Positions 7,231 through 13,655 of a DNA stretch of 25,923 nt are shown here, piece by piece (the first letter of the stretch is position 1; every line of letters begins with the position of its first letter). Source of the stretch: a virus. The position numbers and the translations under genes are program-made. The DNA is taken from the IMG/VR virus record IMGVR_UViG_3300011013_000073, positions 1-25,923 of that record, one strand, 5' to 3'. The notes under the pieces were generated by a model, which had not been told where the DNA came from, did no database searches, and saw only the letters and a program-made list of their open reading frames with translations.

Positions 7231-7272
7231 TTTTTACGATTAACAACAACATAAAAAACTACGCTAACACCA
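7204..7272. repeat. 11-bp inverted repeat around the terminase-small start
   Basis: TGGTGTTAGCG at 7204-7214 is matched by its exact reverse complement CGCTAACACCA at 7262-7272, with 47 bases between. It spans the TTG start of the gene before the large terminase. It could be an RNA stem that hides the start, an operator, or part of the packaging recognition site usually found near this gene. Confidence 0.5.
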
Positions 7273-7328
7273 TGTTTTTCATGTCTAATAGTGGTTAGTG
7301 TTGGTTATTATTATATTTATTGCGTTGT

Positions 7329-7358
7329 ACCAGCTAGCTTGTTAGCTTGTTAACAGGT
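7329..7358 (+). repeat. 30-bp boundary element, copy 1
   Basis: ACCAGCTAGCTTGTTAGCTT plus ten further bases. Its reverse complement matches 17559-17588 at 25 of 30 positions, including the last 16 (TAACAAGCTAGCTGGT) and the first six. It lies between the end of the replication module (stop at 7398) and the packaging genes. Confidence 0.7.
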
Positions 7359-7397
7359 CATTAGGTATATCACTTAGTACACCTCTTCCTCTATGTG

Positions 7398-7646
7398 CTA
7401 TTTGTTTTTCGTTTTCCATCTTGCTATTATTGTTAATGTTATGCCTATAATAGGTATCATTTCTAATGTGTCTATGCCATATAGGAGAAAGTCTATTACT
7501 ATACCATGTCCATGTAAGAATCCTTGACCGAATACACACTCTAATGCCCACCATGAATGTGGTATCTGTAAGTATAATATTACTGCTGATATGCCTAGGC
7601 TCTCTGCCATTCTTCTGTCATACCATGCTAAAAATCGTTCTAACAT
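7398..7646 (-). CDS. 82-residue protein with two membrane segments
   Basis: Hydrophobic segments are visible at about 18-33 (LGISAVILYLQIPHSWWALE region) and 46-74 (GIVIDFLLYGIDTLEMIPIIGITLTIIA), with basic ends (RR near the start, RWKTKNK at the C-terminus). The shape is that of a small holin or membrane modulator; no family recognised. It overlaps the next upstream gene by seven bases and is the last gene of the replication/accessory block. Confidence 0.6.
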   Translation of the reverse strand: MLERFLAWYDRRMAESLGISAVILYLQIPHSWWALECVFGQGFLHGHGIVIDFLLYGIDTLEMIPIIGITLTIIARWKTKNK

Positions 7647-7771
7647 ACTCTTGTCGATGCTGTAGGTAGTTGCCTACACTCCTCAAATGTGTTCGGTTCT
7701 GGTTGATAGTTGATTAAAAATGGTATTGTAAATACTATAATTGCTCCTATTACTAATATTACTGCTGACAT
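7640..7771 (-). CDS. 43-residue single-membrane-segment peptide
   Basis: ATG 7771 to TAG 7640. An N-terminal hydrophobic helix (residues 2-20, SAVILVIGAIIVFTIPFLI) is followed by a short polar tail with two Cys residues. The tail would lie outside the membrane if it is inserted like a signal anchor. It sits between a zinc ribbon and the two-segment membrane protein, overlapping the latter. Confidence 0.5.
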   Translation of the reverse strand: MSAVILVIGAIIVFTIPFLINYQPEPNTFEECRQLPTASTRVC

Positions 7772-7779
7772 ACTAATCT

Positions 7780-7899
7780 TCAAAACTTTGCTCCACATCC
7801 TTTACATGTACTATATCCTTTACTATGACCATCGTTTTTACCCCATGTCCATGTGTATCCTTGTGTTTTCTTGCATTTTGGACATGGTTGTATGCTCAT
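7780..7899 (-). CDS. 39-residue zinc-ribbon micro-protein
   Basis: ATG 7899 to TGA 7780. CPKC (residues 6-9) and CKGC (32-35) form a zinc ribbon with a Trp/Gly-rich loop (GYTWTWGKNDGHSKGYSTC) like that of transcription factor S or ribbon-type nucleic-acid binders. It overlaps the upstream stop by four bases. Function unknown. Confidence 0.6.
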   Translation of the reverse strand: MSIQPCPKCKKTQGYTWTWGKNDGHSKGYSTCKGCGAKF

Positions 7900-8138
7900 T
7901 TATCTTCAACCCATACCCACTTTCCTTTATTGTTTAATCTGATTGGTTTCTTCTTGCGTTTCTTGTTTAATATCTGATTCAAAAACATAAGTTGATTAGC
8001 TAACATATATGTTAATTTAGTCTTTTCTGCACCTTTTGCGGTCTTTAATTTCTCTCGTATTTCTTCTACAAATGCCACCTGTGTCTTTTCCTCTGGTAGT
8101 ACAAACTTTTCTTTTTTAAACCAATCCCAAAATGTCAT
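7896..8138 (-). CDS. 80-residue basic helical protein, unknown function
   Basis: No family recognised. It begins with MTFWDWFKKEKF, an amphipathic Trp/Lys start that could touch the membrane. A long helix follows (QVAFVEEIREKLKTAKG...MLANQLMFLNQIL), then a strongly basic stretch (KKRKKKP) and a Trp-containing tail. It overlaps neighbours by four bases on both sides. Confidence 0.5.
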   Translation of the reverse strand: MTFWDWFKKEKFVLPEEKTQVAFVEEIREKLKTAKGAEKTKLTYMLANQLMFLNQILNKKRKKKPIRLNNKGKWVWVEDK

Positions 8139-8338
8139 TCTTTTTCATCCTCTTTTGGCTCATATTTTTCTAGTTTTTTAGACATATCTCCAATCTTTTG
8201 TATTGCTTTGTATAGATTAAATTCGGTTGCATAATGGCACCTCATAAGGTTCTTTTTAGAGTGATCATTTATTATTTCACCACAATGCCAACATGTTTTA
8301 GACTGTATTTGTTTAATTATTGATTTATCTGTCGTCAA
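8135..8338 (-). CDS. 67-residue CWHC zinc protein
   Basis: Starts with TTG at 8338, inside the end of the upstream gene. CWHC at 16-19 with a later C and H (MRCHYA, 32-37) could make one zinc site. The C-terminal half is a charged helix ending in an acidic tail (EPKEDEKE). Role unknown. Confidence 0.5.
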   Translation of the reverse strand: MTTDKSIIKQIQSKTCWHCGEIINDHSKKNLMRCHYATEFNLYKAIQKIGDMSKKLEKYEPKEDEKE

Positions 8339-8432
8339 GATTTACCATACCCTTGCCTTCACAGACAAAACACTCAAAATTCATAAATACTTTATTGCCT
8401 TTACATTGTGGACATCTTATTTGCACACTCAT
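8325..8432 (-). CDS. 35-residue DnaJ-type zinc micro-protein
   Basis: ATG 8432 to TAA 8325. CPQCKG (7-12) and CFVCEGKG (21-28) repeat the CxxCxG pattern of DnaJ-like zinc centres. It overlaps the end of the matrixin gene by four bases (ATGA) and the next zinc gene by 14. It is probably a protein- or metal-binding adaptor; no partner is evident. Confidence 0.6.
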   Translation of the reverse strand: MSVQIRCPQCKGNKVFMNFECFVCEGKGMVNLDDR

Positions 8433-9118
8433 CTAAAATCTCCACCTCTGATTCTTCTACGCATAAAATAGTCTAATATTCTTTGACTTAAATTTCTTTT
8501 GCCGTACCTTTCTTGTATCCTCTCTATGTCATATTGATGTAATACATTTTTGGTTTTGCCTAGGTTCATTGATGGATACATAATACAATCCTTTGAACGG
8601 TTGTCATGTCGTAACCCTAGGGCATGTCCTATTTCATGCATCAATACTGTTACAAGTGGTGGTCTAGCTAGGTCTTGCCAATTAGAATGTGGTACCCAAT
8701 CCCAATTATCATTGATGCAAATATCACCAGATACCTCACCTTGACCCGGAAAATATGCGTGTGCTAGTACACCTTTTCTGTTGTCAAAATGTTCTAACTC
8801 TCTAAATTCTATCTTAAAGTCTGCCTTTGCATTACCATATACTCGTTTAAATTTTATATCTTTGACCCTTAAACCCCATGCCCTGAACGCTACTGTTACA
8901 GCTCTTTCTTGATCATGTCTGGATTTCCAATCATTTGTGTATGATAATAATTTGTATGTTAATTTACCTTTGTGCCAACTGTGCTCCCATTCATCTATCA
9001 ATGGTTCTGCTACTTTGTTGTCAACAACTGAGCCAATGATTAAACCACCATAGCCATGTACACCAATCTCACACATTACTTCTGTGTCTTTTTTCTTTGA
9101 AAAACGTCTACCTCGCAT
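8429..9118 (-). CDS. Second matrixin-type zinc metalloprotease, no signal peptide
   Basis: The 229-residue product is a near-canonical matrixin (M10A) catalytic domain. LTYKLLSYTNDW (53-64) is the first strand. AWGLRVKDIKF with ADFKIEF follows. GVLAHAYFPGQGEVSGDICIND (116-137) is the loop that holds the structural zinc and calcium. HEIGHALGLRH (161-171) binds the catalytic zinc and CIMYP (178-182) is the Met-turn. No signal peptide, Cys switch or C-terminal hemopexin domain is seen; the ends are basic (RGRRFSKKK, RRRIRGG). It lies 44 bases after a small two-segment membrane gene. It may be carried in the virion or released on lysis; the substrate is unknown. Confidence 0.88.
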   Translation of the reverse strand: MRGRRFSKKKDTEVMCEIGVHGYGGLIIGSVVDNKVAEPLIDEWEHSWHKGKLTYKLLSYTNDWKSRHDQERAVTVAFRAWGLRVKDIKFKRVYGNAKADFKIEFRELEHFDNRKGVLAHAYFPGQGEVSGDICINDNWDWVPHSNWQDLARPPLVTVLMHEIGHALGLRHDNRSKDCIMYPSMNLGKTKNVLHQYDIERIQERYGKRNLSQRILDYFMRRRIRGGDFR

Positions 9119-9162
9119 AAAAAAATAAGGATATAAGCACTTAAGAATATTATTCCTTGTGC

Positions 9163-9327
9163 CTAAATGTCGTTTTTGTGCTTTAGATAGTCTGCTCCGA
9201 TAACAATAGCAATTGGTGCTAATAAAGCCACAGTTGTGGTTTCGTTTAGATCAATCTGTTCGGTTGCAGTCCATAATGCAATTAGACCTGTGTAGGCTCC
9301 AAGTGCATAATATCTTAGATTTTGCAT
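9163..9327 (-). CDS. 54-residue membrane protein, holin-like
   Basis: ATG 9327 to TAG 9163. Two hydrophobic stretches (about 7-20, YALGAYTGLIALW, and 33-45, VALLAPIAIVIGA) are joined by a polar turn with acidic residues and end in a basic tail (DYLKHKN). The size and shape fit a small holin, but no family is recognised. It stands directly before the second matrixin, as the coiled-coil/membrane gene stands before the first. Confidence 0.55.
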   Translation of the reverse strand: MQNLRYYALGAYTGLIALWTATEQIDLNETTTVALLAPIAIVIGADYLKHKNDI

Positions 9328-9349
9328 AATTGAACCTCAGATAAGTGGT

Positions 9350-10408
9350 TTATAAAGATATATCGGTATTTTTTAGTATGAGTGGTTTGAATGGTATGTT
9401 TAACTTACCCCTCTCAATCTGCTCGTCAAAGTATGCCTTTGCATCAAAGATGAACTCATCACCGTTAGGAGATACCACCTTGATAGCCTTAAACCAGTCT
9501 ATGTAGTCATGATGCATATTCTTACTATTTGTGACTGGATTCTGTGTTGGTCTTACATTATTTGTTAGATGTTTCTTGTTTACCCCTAGCTTTTTTGCCA
9601 CAGCAGACACACCTAATGATATGTTTGCCACTATAGCGTTCCATTTCTCTAGGAATGTTATCTTATTTCTTTCGTCTAACTGTTTTGATATGAATCTCTG
9701 TTCTGCTAATGTCTCTTTTAATTCGGTTGTTTTGTCTATTGTACCACCTATTCCAGATTCAATGTCTATGATAATTTGTTTACATTGATGATAATATTCT
9801 AAGCATTGACCTAAATCTTTCTTCTTTTTACCTATACTCTCTGTTATTTCAATCTCTAATAATCTTAAATCTGTAAATTGTTTTTCAAACTGTTCAACGT
9901 AAAAGTATGATTTGCCTAGTTTTGATAATAATGATTCTGCTTGTTTAATTGTCTGGTGTGATACTTCTAATATTGTTTTGAGATATGTTGTATATTCATA
10001 ATCATGTGGTTCTTTAACCTCTGCTCTTGCAAACTGTTTTAGTTTGTCAATAACTGCATCTCCTGTTTGTTTATCTAAAGGAAGGGAACTAATTTTATGT
10101 CGCCTTTTAAGAGACAGTGGGTTCTTTTCGTGGTGTTTCTCAGCATCGTCAAAAAGTGCATAAAATGCATCATTTCTAGATATTGAGATACCTTGTTTTC
10201 TTAAGAGTTCATCGTATATAAAAGAACATAAATCGTTTAATCTTACGTGCTCATAATATCCATTCTCTATTAATGGTCTTGTTACCTCTTTTAAACGTAG
10301 GATGTACTCTTTCTTGGTCTCAAATGATTTGTTTTCTAGGCTAGATAGTTGGTTTAAAATTTCCTTTTGAGCAGAAAGATATTCTTCTGCATTTACTATC
10401 TCTGACAC
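9350..10408 (-). CDS. 352-residue coiled-coil protein with possible C-terminal HTH
   Basis: Starts with GTG at 10408, since a stop lies two codons upstream. The N-terminal half is helical and charged. Residues about 150-250 look like an extended coiled coil (QTIKQAESLLSKLGKS...LRLLEIEITESIGKKKKDL). SLGVSAVAKKLGVNKKHLTNN near 266-286 resembles a helix-turn-helix. A short C-terminal domain follows. I do not recognise the family. A divergent promoter region separates it from a plus-strand zinc ribbon, so it may be an early regulator or a DNA-bound scaffold. Confidence 0.55.
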   Translation of the reverse strand: MSEIVNAEEYLSAQKEILNQLSSLENKSFETKKEYILRLKEVTRPLIENGYYEHVRLNDLCSFIYDELLRKQGISISRNDAFYALFDDAEKHHEKNPLSLKRRHKISSLPLDKQTGDAVIDKLKQFARAEVKEPHDYEYTTYLKTILEVSHQTIKQAESLLSKLGKSYFYVEQFEKQFTDLRLLEIEITESIGKKKKDLGQCLEYYHQCKQIIIDIESGIGGTIDKTTELKETLAEQRFISKQLDERNKITFLEKWNAIVANISLGVSAVAKKLGVNKKHLTNNVRPTQNPVTNSKNMHHDYIDWFKAIKVVSPNGDEFIFDAKAYFDEQIERGKLNIPFKPLILKNTDISL

Positions 10409-10502
10409 ATATTAACTGTTATATACTGTATTAATAAACATTACTAATTTACGCCTAATAATGTAGTATATATTATGTTAAGAACTATATATAATATAGG
10501 AA
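10409..10502. promoter_or_regulatory. Divergent promoter region with a palindrome
   Basis: The only divergent gene pair with an open intergenic space in the replication block. For the minus gene, GTTTATTAATAC lies about 25 bases before GTG 10408. For the plus gene, TATATATT (10467-10474) lies about 32 bases before ATG 10503. CTATATATAATATAG at 10485-10499 is a perfect palindrome (six-base arms) sitting between the TATA box and the start, a good candidate operator. Confidence 0.45.
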
Positions 10503-10631
10503 ATGTCTCAAATAATTACATTACCTGTATCTCATACCTGTGATTTTTGCAACAATGAAATGGTTAAGATAGAGGCAGGTAGAAATACATACAAGTGTTT
10601 GTCTTGTGGTGCCAAAGAAGATAATTATTAA
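10503..10631 (+). CDS. 42-residue zinc-ribbon protein on the plus strand
   Basis: ATG 10503 to TAA 10631. CDFC (13-16) and CLSC (32-35) with an intervening beta-hairpin (MVKIEAGRNTYK) form a clear zinc ribbon. It is one of only two plus-strand genes in the window and has its own promoter with a palindrome over it. It converges on the 88-residue gene, nine bases away. Independent control suggests a regulator or early gene, by inference. Confidence 0.65.
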   Translation: MSQIITLPVSHTCDFCNNEMVKIEAGRNTYKCLSCGAKEDNY

Positions 10632-10640
10632 AAAAAGGAA

Positions 10641-10907
10641 TTAAGCATCGTCAGTTCTGACGACACCAAGATATGTAGAGTTAAGATCACGTTCTATTAC
10701 GGTCTTTAGTTTATCTATGGCGATAACAATTACTCCTGAATCATCATCAATGGTATCAACACCAAATGCATCAGTATTGAAGGTAAACTCTATGTAATGA
10801 CCTTGTTCTTTCTGTGTTCTATGTGCTTTTACACTGAATTTGTAAGGTTCGTATAATCTAGTTACGACTTCTTTTTTCTCAGTGAAAACATCTTTCTCAT
10901 CTGCCAT
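10641..10907 (-). CDS. 88-residue protein of unknown function with its own promoter
   Basis: No family recognised. The middle is beta-rich (YKFSVKAHRTQKEQGHYIEF) and rather acidic (DTIDDDSGVIVIAIDKLKTVIERDL). There are no cysteines and no membrane segment. A TATA box about 25 bases before the ATG indicates a single-gene leaderless transcript. It may be a small DNA-binding or anti-host protein; there is no direct evidence. Confidence 0.55.
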   Translation of the reverse strand: MADEKDVFTEKKEVVTRLYEPYKFSVKAHRTQKEQGHYIEFTFNTDAFGVDTIDDDSGVIVIAIDKLKTVIERDLNSTYLGVVRTDDA

Positions 10908-10927
10908 AATAGATAATAGAAGTTGAT

Positions 10928-10937
10928 GTATATAAAC
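10928..10937 (-). promoter_or_regulatory. TATA promoter before 10907
   Basis: Minus strand GTTTATATAC, centred about 25 bases before ATG 10907, flanked by AT-rich DNA and lacking the late TTCTCT element. Confidence 0.5.
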
Positions 10938-10948
10938 ATCGTACTTAG

Positions 10949-11140
10949 TTATAGTTTTATTGTTATATATCTACTAATATTATTAGTTATTCTTCTGTCT
11001 TTATCATAAGATGCTTTTCTAGTTTTAGCTGTTCTTTTTCTACTAATTCTACATAATATTGATGGACAAATTTTACTTCTTAAATTAACATCACATCTAA
11101 ACTGTTTGCCACACTCTGGGCATATTCTATTCTCTTTCAT
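10949..11140 (-). CDS. 63-residue basic zinc-ribbon protein
   Basis: CPEC (7-10) with a second cluster, C16 and CPSILC (25-30), gives a likely zinc site. The rest is strongly basic (RISRKRTAKTRKASYDKDRR) and probably binds nucleic acid. It follows the 54-residue acidic gene by four bases. Function unknown. Confidence 0.55.
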   Translation of the reverse strand: MKENRICPECGKQFRCDVNLRSKICPSILCRISRKRTAKTRKASYDKDRRITNNISRYITIKL

Positions 11141-11144
11141 TAGT

Positions 11145-11309
11145 CTAACATGATGGGTCTGTTTCTATTGACATTTGAATACGTTCATAATCTCTTTCTC
11201 TTTGTAACTCTATTTCTGCATCTATGTCTATATCTTCTGGTTCCTTATCCTTGTTTTTCTCATACTGTTCCCAGCATTTTTTTGCTATGGTGTAAAAATC
11301 ATCCATCAT
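11145..11309 (-). CDS. 54-residue acidic helical protein
   Basis: Two adjacent ATGs (11309 and 11306) can start it, and TAG is at 11145. After MMDDFYTIAKKCWEQYEKN it is a charged helix rich in Glu and Asp (EDIDIDAEIELQRERDYERI). No motif recognised. It belongs to a run of small genes read in one direction. Confidence 0.5.
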   Translation of the reverse strand: MMDDFYTIAKKCWEQYEKNKDKEPEDIDIDAEIELQRERDYERIQMSIETDPSC

Positions 11310-11389
11310 ACATCAATCCAATAGCAAGTCTTTTTGTATCATACTCTTATTACTAAAGTGATTAAGTTTTTTCTTTTTCTTTGATTTGT

Positions 11390-11494
11390 TCAATTTCTTG
11401 CTCCTATTGCTAAGTGATTAATACCTGCTATTTCTGCTTCCTCTCGTTGTGCTAGTCTGGTTGTAAATTTATTACAACATAGTATTTTTGTCAT
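11390..11494 (-). CDS. 34-residue micro-ORF
   Basis: ATG 11494 to TGA 11390. It starts with MTKILCCNKF and continues as a helix (RLAQREEAEIAGINHLAI). A TATA box about 26 bases upstream supports its use. The 80 bases after it hold no convincing gene. Confidence 0.4.
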   Translation of the reverse strand: MTKILCCNKFTTRLAQREEAEIAGINHLAIGARN

Positions 11495-11514
11495 GCTTAG
11501 AATATGGTAATACT

Positions 11515-11526
11515 AGTATATATTAG
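11515..11526 (-). promoter_or_regulatory. TATA promoter before 11494
   Basis: Minus strand CTAATATATACT, centred about 26 bases before ATG 11494. It lies in the short gap after the mini-zincin gene. Confidence 0.45.
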
Positions 11527-11527
11527 T

Positions 11528-11758
11528 TTAGATTAACCATTCATGAGCCCATTGTAAACGAAATATGAGCCTTTCTTCCTCGCTAGAGTCTACTGTTTCA
11601 TCTGCTTTATCTATTGCTAGATGTATTGTTTCATGTACTATTGTGCTAATAATATCTTCAACATTCTCATGCTGAAATGGAAATATTTCGATCTTTTCTG
11701 TCTCTGTATGATATAATCCACGGTTTTCACCTATCTCTAGTAGAAAGTTAATCTTCAT
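11528..11758 (-). CDS. 76-residue mini zincin (HExxH) protein
   Basis: HETIH at about 43-47 inside a hydrophobic helix (DIISTIVHETIHLAIDK) is the zincin zinc-binding motif. Acidic residues downstream (EEERL) could give a third ligand, as in gluzincins. The N-terminal part is beta-like (KINFLLEIGENRGLYH). It is far shorter than any typical protease and may be an ImmA/IrrE- or SprT-like minimal form, or only metal-binding. It overlaps the upstream gene by 11 bases. Confidence 0.5.
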   Translation of the reverse strand: MKINFLLEIGENRGLYHTETEKIEIFPFQHENVEDIISTIVHETIHLAIDKADETVDSSEEERLIFRLQWAHEWLI

Positions 11759-11921
11759 GCTTCTCTTTCTCCTCTTCCATTTTTACTATGCACATTACTG
11801 ATAGTTTCTTGAAGGTGTTATTATCACTCTCATGTTGTTTTTTACTCTTGGCAAATGCCAACTCGAACCAGTTAAGGATATTCCTATAGTCACTTAGGCT
11901 TAAATCCACCTCTACACTCAT
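11748..11921 (-). CDS. 57-residue charged helical protein
   Basis: ATG 11921 to TAA 11748. It overlaps the exonuclease gene by four bases (ATGA) and the zincin gene by 11, which supports its being real. The helix LSDYRNILNWFELAFAKSKK is followed by a lysine/glutamate tail (KMEEEKEKHED). No family recognised. Confidence 0.55.
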   Translation of the reverse strand: MSVEVDLSLSDYRNILNWFELAFAKSKKQHESDNNTFKKLSVMCIVKMEEEKEKHED

Positions 11922-12697
11922 ACTTTTACACGACTCACTGGGTTAAAGAGTTCTACTTTCTTAAGACCTTTATGAGTCATTCTGACATCCTTACGGCAAT
12001 GATCTAGGATATAGCCCATCGCTTTTGACCACTCTATATGATCTTTAAAGTGTGTGATATACCAATATCTAAGATCAACGAAGGTTTTCTCATCTTTACC
12101 ACCTGTCAATCTAATGAAGTTTTTCAGTGTATTTCTAGGTGCTTTCATTGAACGTTTCATCATTCTCCATGTATCCTGATGGTAGAGGTAGCCGTATGGT
12201 AATATTAGTTCTTCTTGGTCTGTTAGTAAACATCTTGTGGTAAAATATGGATAATCAAATTTACTTGAATAATGTCCTACTATCTGATGAGCCAACACAA
12301 AGTTATTTGATAGTGTTTTCAATAGTCTTTTATCAAAGTCAAATGTCTGATTATCTACTGCTTCTTTAATATCCTTTTTTGTAATAGCATCTTCTACTTT
12401 TTCTACCTTGCCTGTTAGAATGTCTCTATGCTCACCAACATAACAAATGATAAAATTTTCTTCTGGTTTAAAGTCTGATGTTTCTATATCAAAGATGAAT
12501 TGGTGCCTGACACCTACCTCTAGATACCTATACTGCATCTCTGTAAGACCTCTTCTTGGTATTTCGTCTGCAAATAATCTGTCAATTTCATCATGTCTTA
12601 ATTTTTGATGTTTGTTAAATCGTTCTTGTAGCCCAGCTATATTTAATTGTCTAGCACTATTAACATATTGTTTAGAGTCTTTTATTTTTTTAGCCAT
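11918..12697 (-). CDS. Stand-alone DEDD-type 3'-5' exonuclease (DnaQ-like/PolB exonuclease fold)
   Basis: The 259-residue protein carries the three exonuclease motifs in order: FIFDIETSDF (67-76, Asp70 and Glu72), VGHYSSKFDYPYF (140-152, Asp148), and DHCRKDV (232-238, Asp237). The residue four before Asp237 is His where DEDDy enzymes usually have Tyr, so it is intermediate in type. The role is trimming 3' ends in replication, repair or recombination. No polymerase domain is attached and no polymerase gene is in the window, so it may assist host polymerase. It lies downstream of the PD-(D/E)XK-like and MCM genes in the same block. Confidence 0.75.
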   Translation of the reverse strand: MAKKIKDSKQYVNSARQLNIAGLQERFNKHQKLRHDEIDRLFADEIPRRGLTEMQYRYLEVGVRHQFIFDIETSDFKPEENFIICYVGEHRDILTGKVEKVEDAITKKDIKEAVDNQTFDFDKRLLKTLSNNFVLAHQIVGHYSSKFDYPYFTTRCLLTDQEELILPYGYLYHQDTWRMMKRSMKAPRNTLKNFIRLTGGKDEKTFVDLRYWYITHFKDHIEWSKAMGYILDHCRKDVRMTHKGLKKVELFNPVSRVKV

Positions 12698-12893
12698 TTC
12701 TTAACCTCTCTTTACTTTTTTTATTATGTGGATTCTTTCTAAGAAGTGTTCCACAGCAAGAACATTTGTTTTCTTTCGTAATAAAATAAACTGAACATAT
12801 AGCACAGTATGATATATTCTCTTTATCCCAGATACCCTCTCGTCTGTTTGGTATATGTTGGGATTCTTCACAGTATCCTTTACAGGTCTGCAT
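12690..12893 (-). CDS. 67-residue multi-cysteine zinc protein
   Basis: From ATG 12893: C4 and C8, CAIC (about 30-33) and CSCC (about 44-47), enough for one or two zinc ions. A basic tail follows (RKNPHNKKSKERLRNG). An earlier in-frame ATG at 12941 would add 16 residues, but it lies inside another coupled ORF, so the shorter form is preferred. The end overlaps the exonuclease start by eight bases. Confidence 0.55.
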   Translation of the reverse strand: MQTCKGYCEESQHIPNRREGIWDKENISYCAICSVYFITKENKCSCCGTLLRKNPHNKKSKERLRNG

Positions 12894-12993
12894 TTTGCAC
12901 CCCCAGACAAAAGTCAAACTCCCGGATGAATTTCTTATCATCCCAATTTTGTTCTAAATACTTGTTTGCCTGTTGGATAAAACTCAAATTCAT
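12880..12993 (-). CDS. 37-residue micro-ORF
   Basis: ATG 12993 to TAA 12880. The start overlaps the stop of the nuclease gene as ATGA and the end overlaps the next zinc gene by 14 bases, the same coupling as neighbouring real genes. Aromatic, helical sequence (NLSFIQQANKYLEQNWDDKK). No motif. Confidence 0.45.
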   Translation of the reverse strand: MNLSFIQQANKYLEQNWDDKKFIREFDFCLGVQNADL

Positions 12994-13478
12994 ATCAACC
13001 TCGTTATTTGTTTATCTATGTACTTAAAAATATCTAGTCTAAGTTCTTTCATCTCTGATATATTAACTACAATTAGTTTAATATGATTTCTTATGAATAA
13101 TTCATTCCTTTCTTCTGTTTTTATGCCATGATAATCATGTACTTTACCATCTACCTCTATTACCCATAATCCATACTTATCTGCCCACATTAAATCTGGG
13201 TTTCTTGCAAAGTTTGTTACCTTGTATTCCTCATATCCATCCTCATTTATGTAATATTCGCCTAAATCATCCTTGTTAACATAGCCTACTATCTTCTGTA
13301 ATTCCTCGTTTTCCTTGTCAAATATGAGATACCATTCACGCCATACCTTATTACCGTACTTTCTGATTAGATAGTTCTGTATCTCTATTAGTTGTTCCAA
13401 GTCTGATTGCCCTGTCTGTTTCTTCTTACCGAAGTTAATACCTGACTGTTTACCCCTAGGCAAATTCGTGTTCCTCAC
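12990..13478 (-). CDS. PD-(D/E)XK-like endonuclease (DUF559/Vsr-like core)
   Basis: Starts with GTG at 13478; a stop precedes it in frame. The core NPDLMWADKYGLWVIEVDGK, then HD, at 93-115 gives the acidic trio Asp95, Glu108 and Asp110. It is followed by TEERNELFIRNHIKLIVVN (121-139), matching the strand-helix-strand of DUF559/Vsr-type nucleases, where an Arg-containing helix precedes the last strand. This would act on DNA, perhaps as a resolvase or nicking enzyme in recombination-driven replication. The usual Lys after E-x is replaced by D-G-K, so activity is likely but unproven. It sits between zinc genes and the exonuclease. Confidence 0.55.
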   Translation of the reverse strand: MRNTNLPRGKQSGINFGKKKQTGQSDLEQLIEIQNYLIRKYGNKVWREWYLIFDKENEELQKIVGYVNKDDLGEYYINEDGYEEYKVTNFARNPDLMWADKYGLWVIEVDGKVHDYHGIKTEERNELFIRNHIKLIVVNISEMKELRLDIFKYIDKQITRLI

Positions 13479-13551
13479 ATAATTCTATACTTCTTTGATG
13501 TCTAGTACCTAGTTCTTTCTTGCACACTTGGCAGAATTTTTTGTCTCTCAA
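13456..13551 (-). CDS. 31-residue zinc micro-protein (TTG start)
   Basis: TTG 13551 overlaps the stop of the zinc gene before it (TTGA). CQVC (7-10) with a later C and H (LCEEH, about 24-28) gives a possible zinc site. It overlaps the nuclease start by 23 bases. Third in a row of three tiny zinc ORFs. Confidence 0.4.
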   Translation of the reverse strand: MRDKKFCQVCKKELGTRHQRSIELCEEHEFA

Positions 13552-13655
13552 TCAAACACCCCATCTGAACAGTCTACTACAGCACCACAGTTCTCACATA
13601 TTTGGTGACATACTGTCATTTTTCTCATTTCTTCTCCACACTTATCGCATTTCAT
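13548..13655 (-). CDS. 35-residue zinc-ribbon micro-protein
   Basis: ATG 13655 to TGA 13548. CDKC (3-6), C16, C20 and CENC region (20-23), with C29, give a Cys-dense ribbon. Overlaps both neighbours by four bases. Likely an adaptor; no known family. Confidence 0.55.
   Translation of the reverse strand: MKCDKCGEEMRKMTVCHQICENCGAVVDCSDGVFD

Noticed and set aside
7342-7554. 70-residue minus-strand open frame
   Set aside because: It overlaps the two-segment membrane gene (7398-7646) in another frame and would run across the 30-bp boundary element. The 7398-7646 frame is coupled to its neighbour and has proper membrane segments.
8429-9118. Cys-switch propeptide in the second matrixin (CEIGVHGYGG near the start)
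   Set aside because: It does not match the PRCGxPD motif, and a Cys followed by Gly a few residues on is not enough evidence of latency control.
11310-11389. 9-residue frame starting at ATG 11344
   Set aside because: Too short and without coupling or promoter to support translation.
12894-12941. Upstream ATG (12941) for the multi-cysteine zinc gene
   Set aside because: The added residues lie within the 37-residue coupled ORF in another frame and show no motif, so ATG 12893 is preferred.
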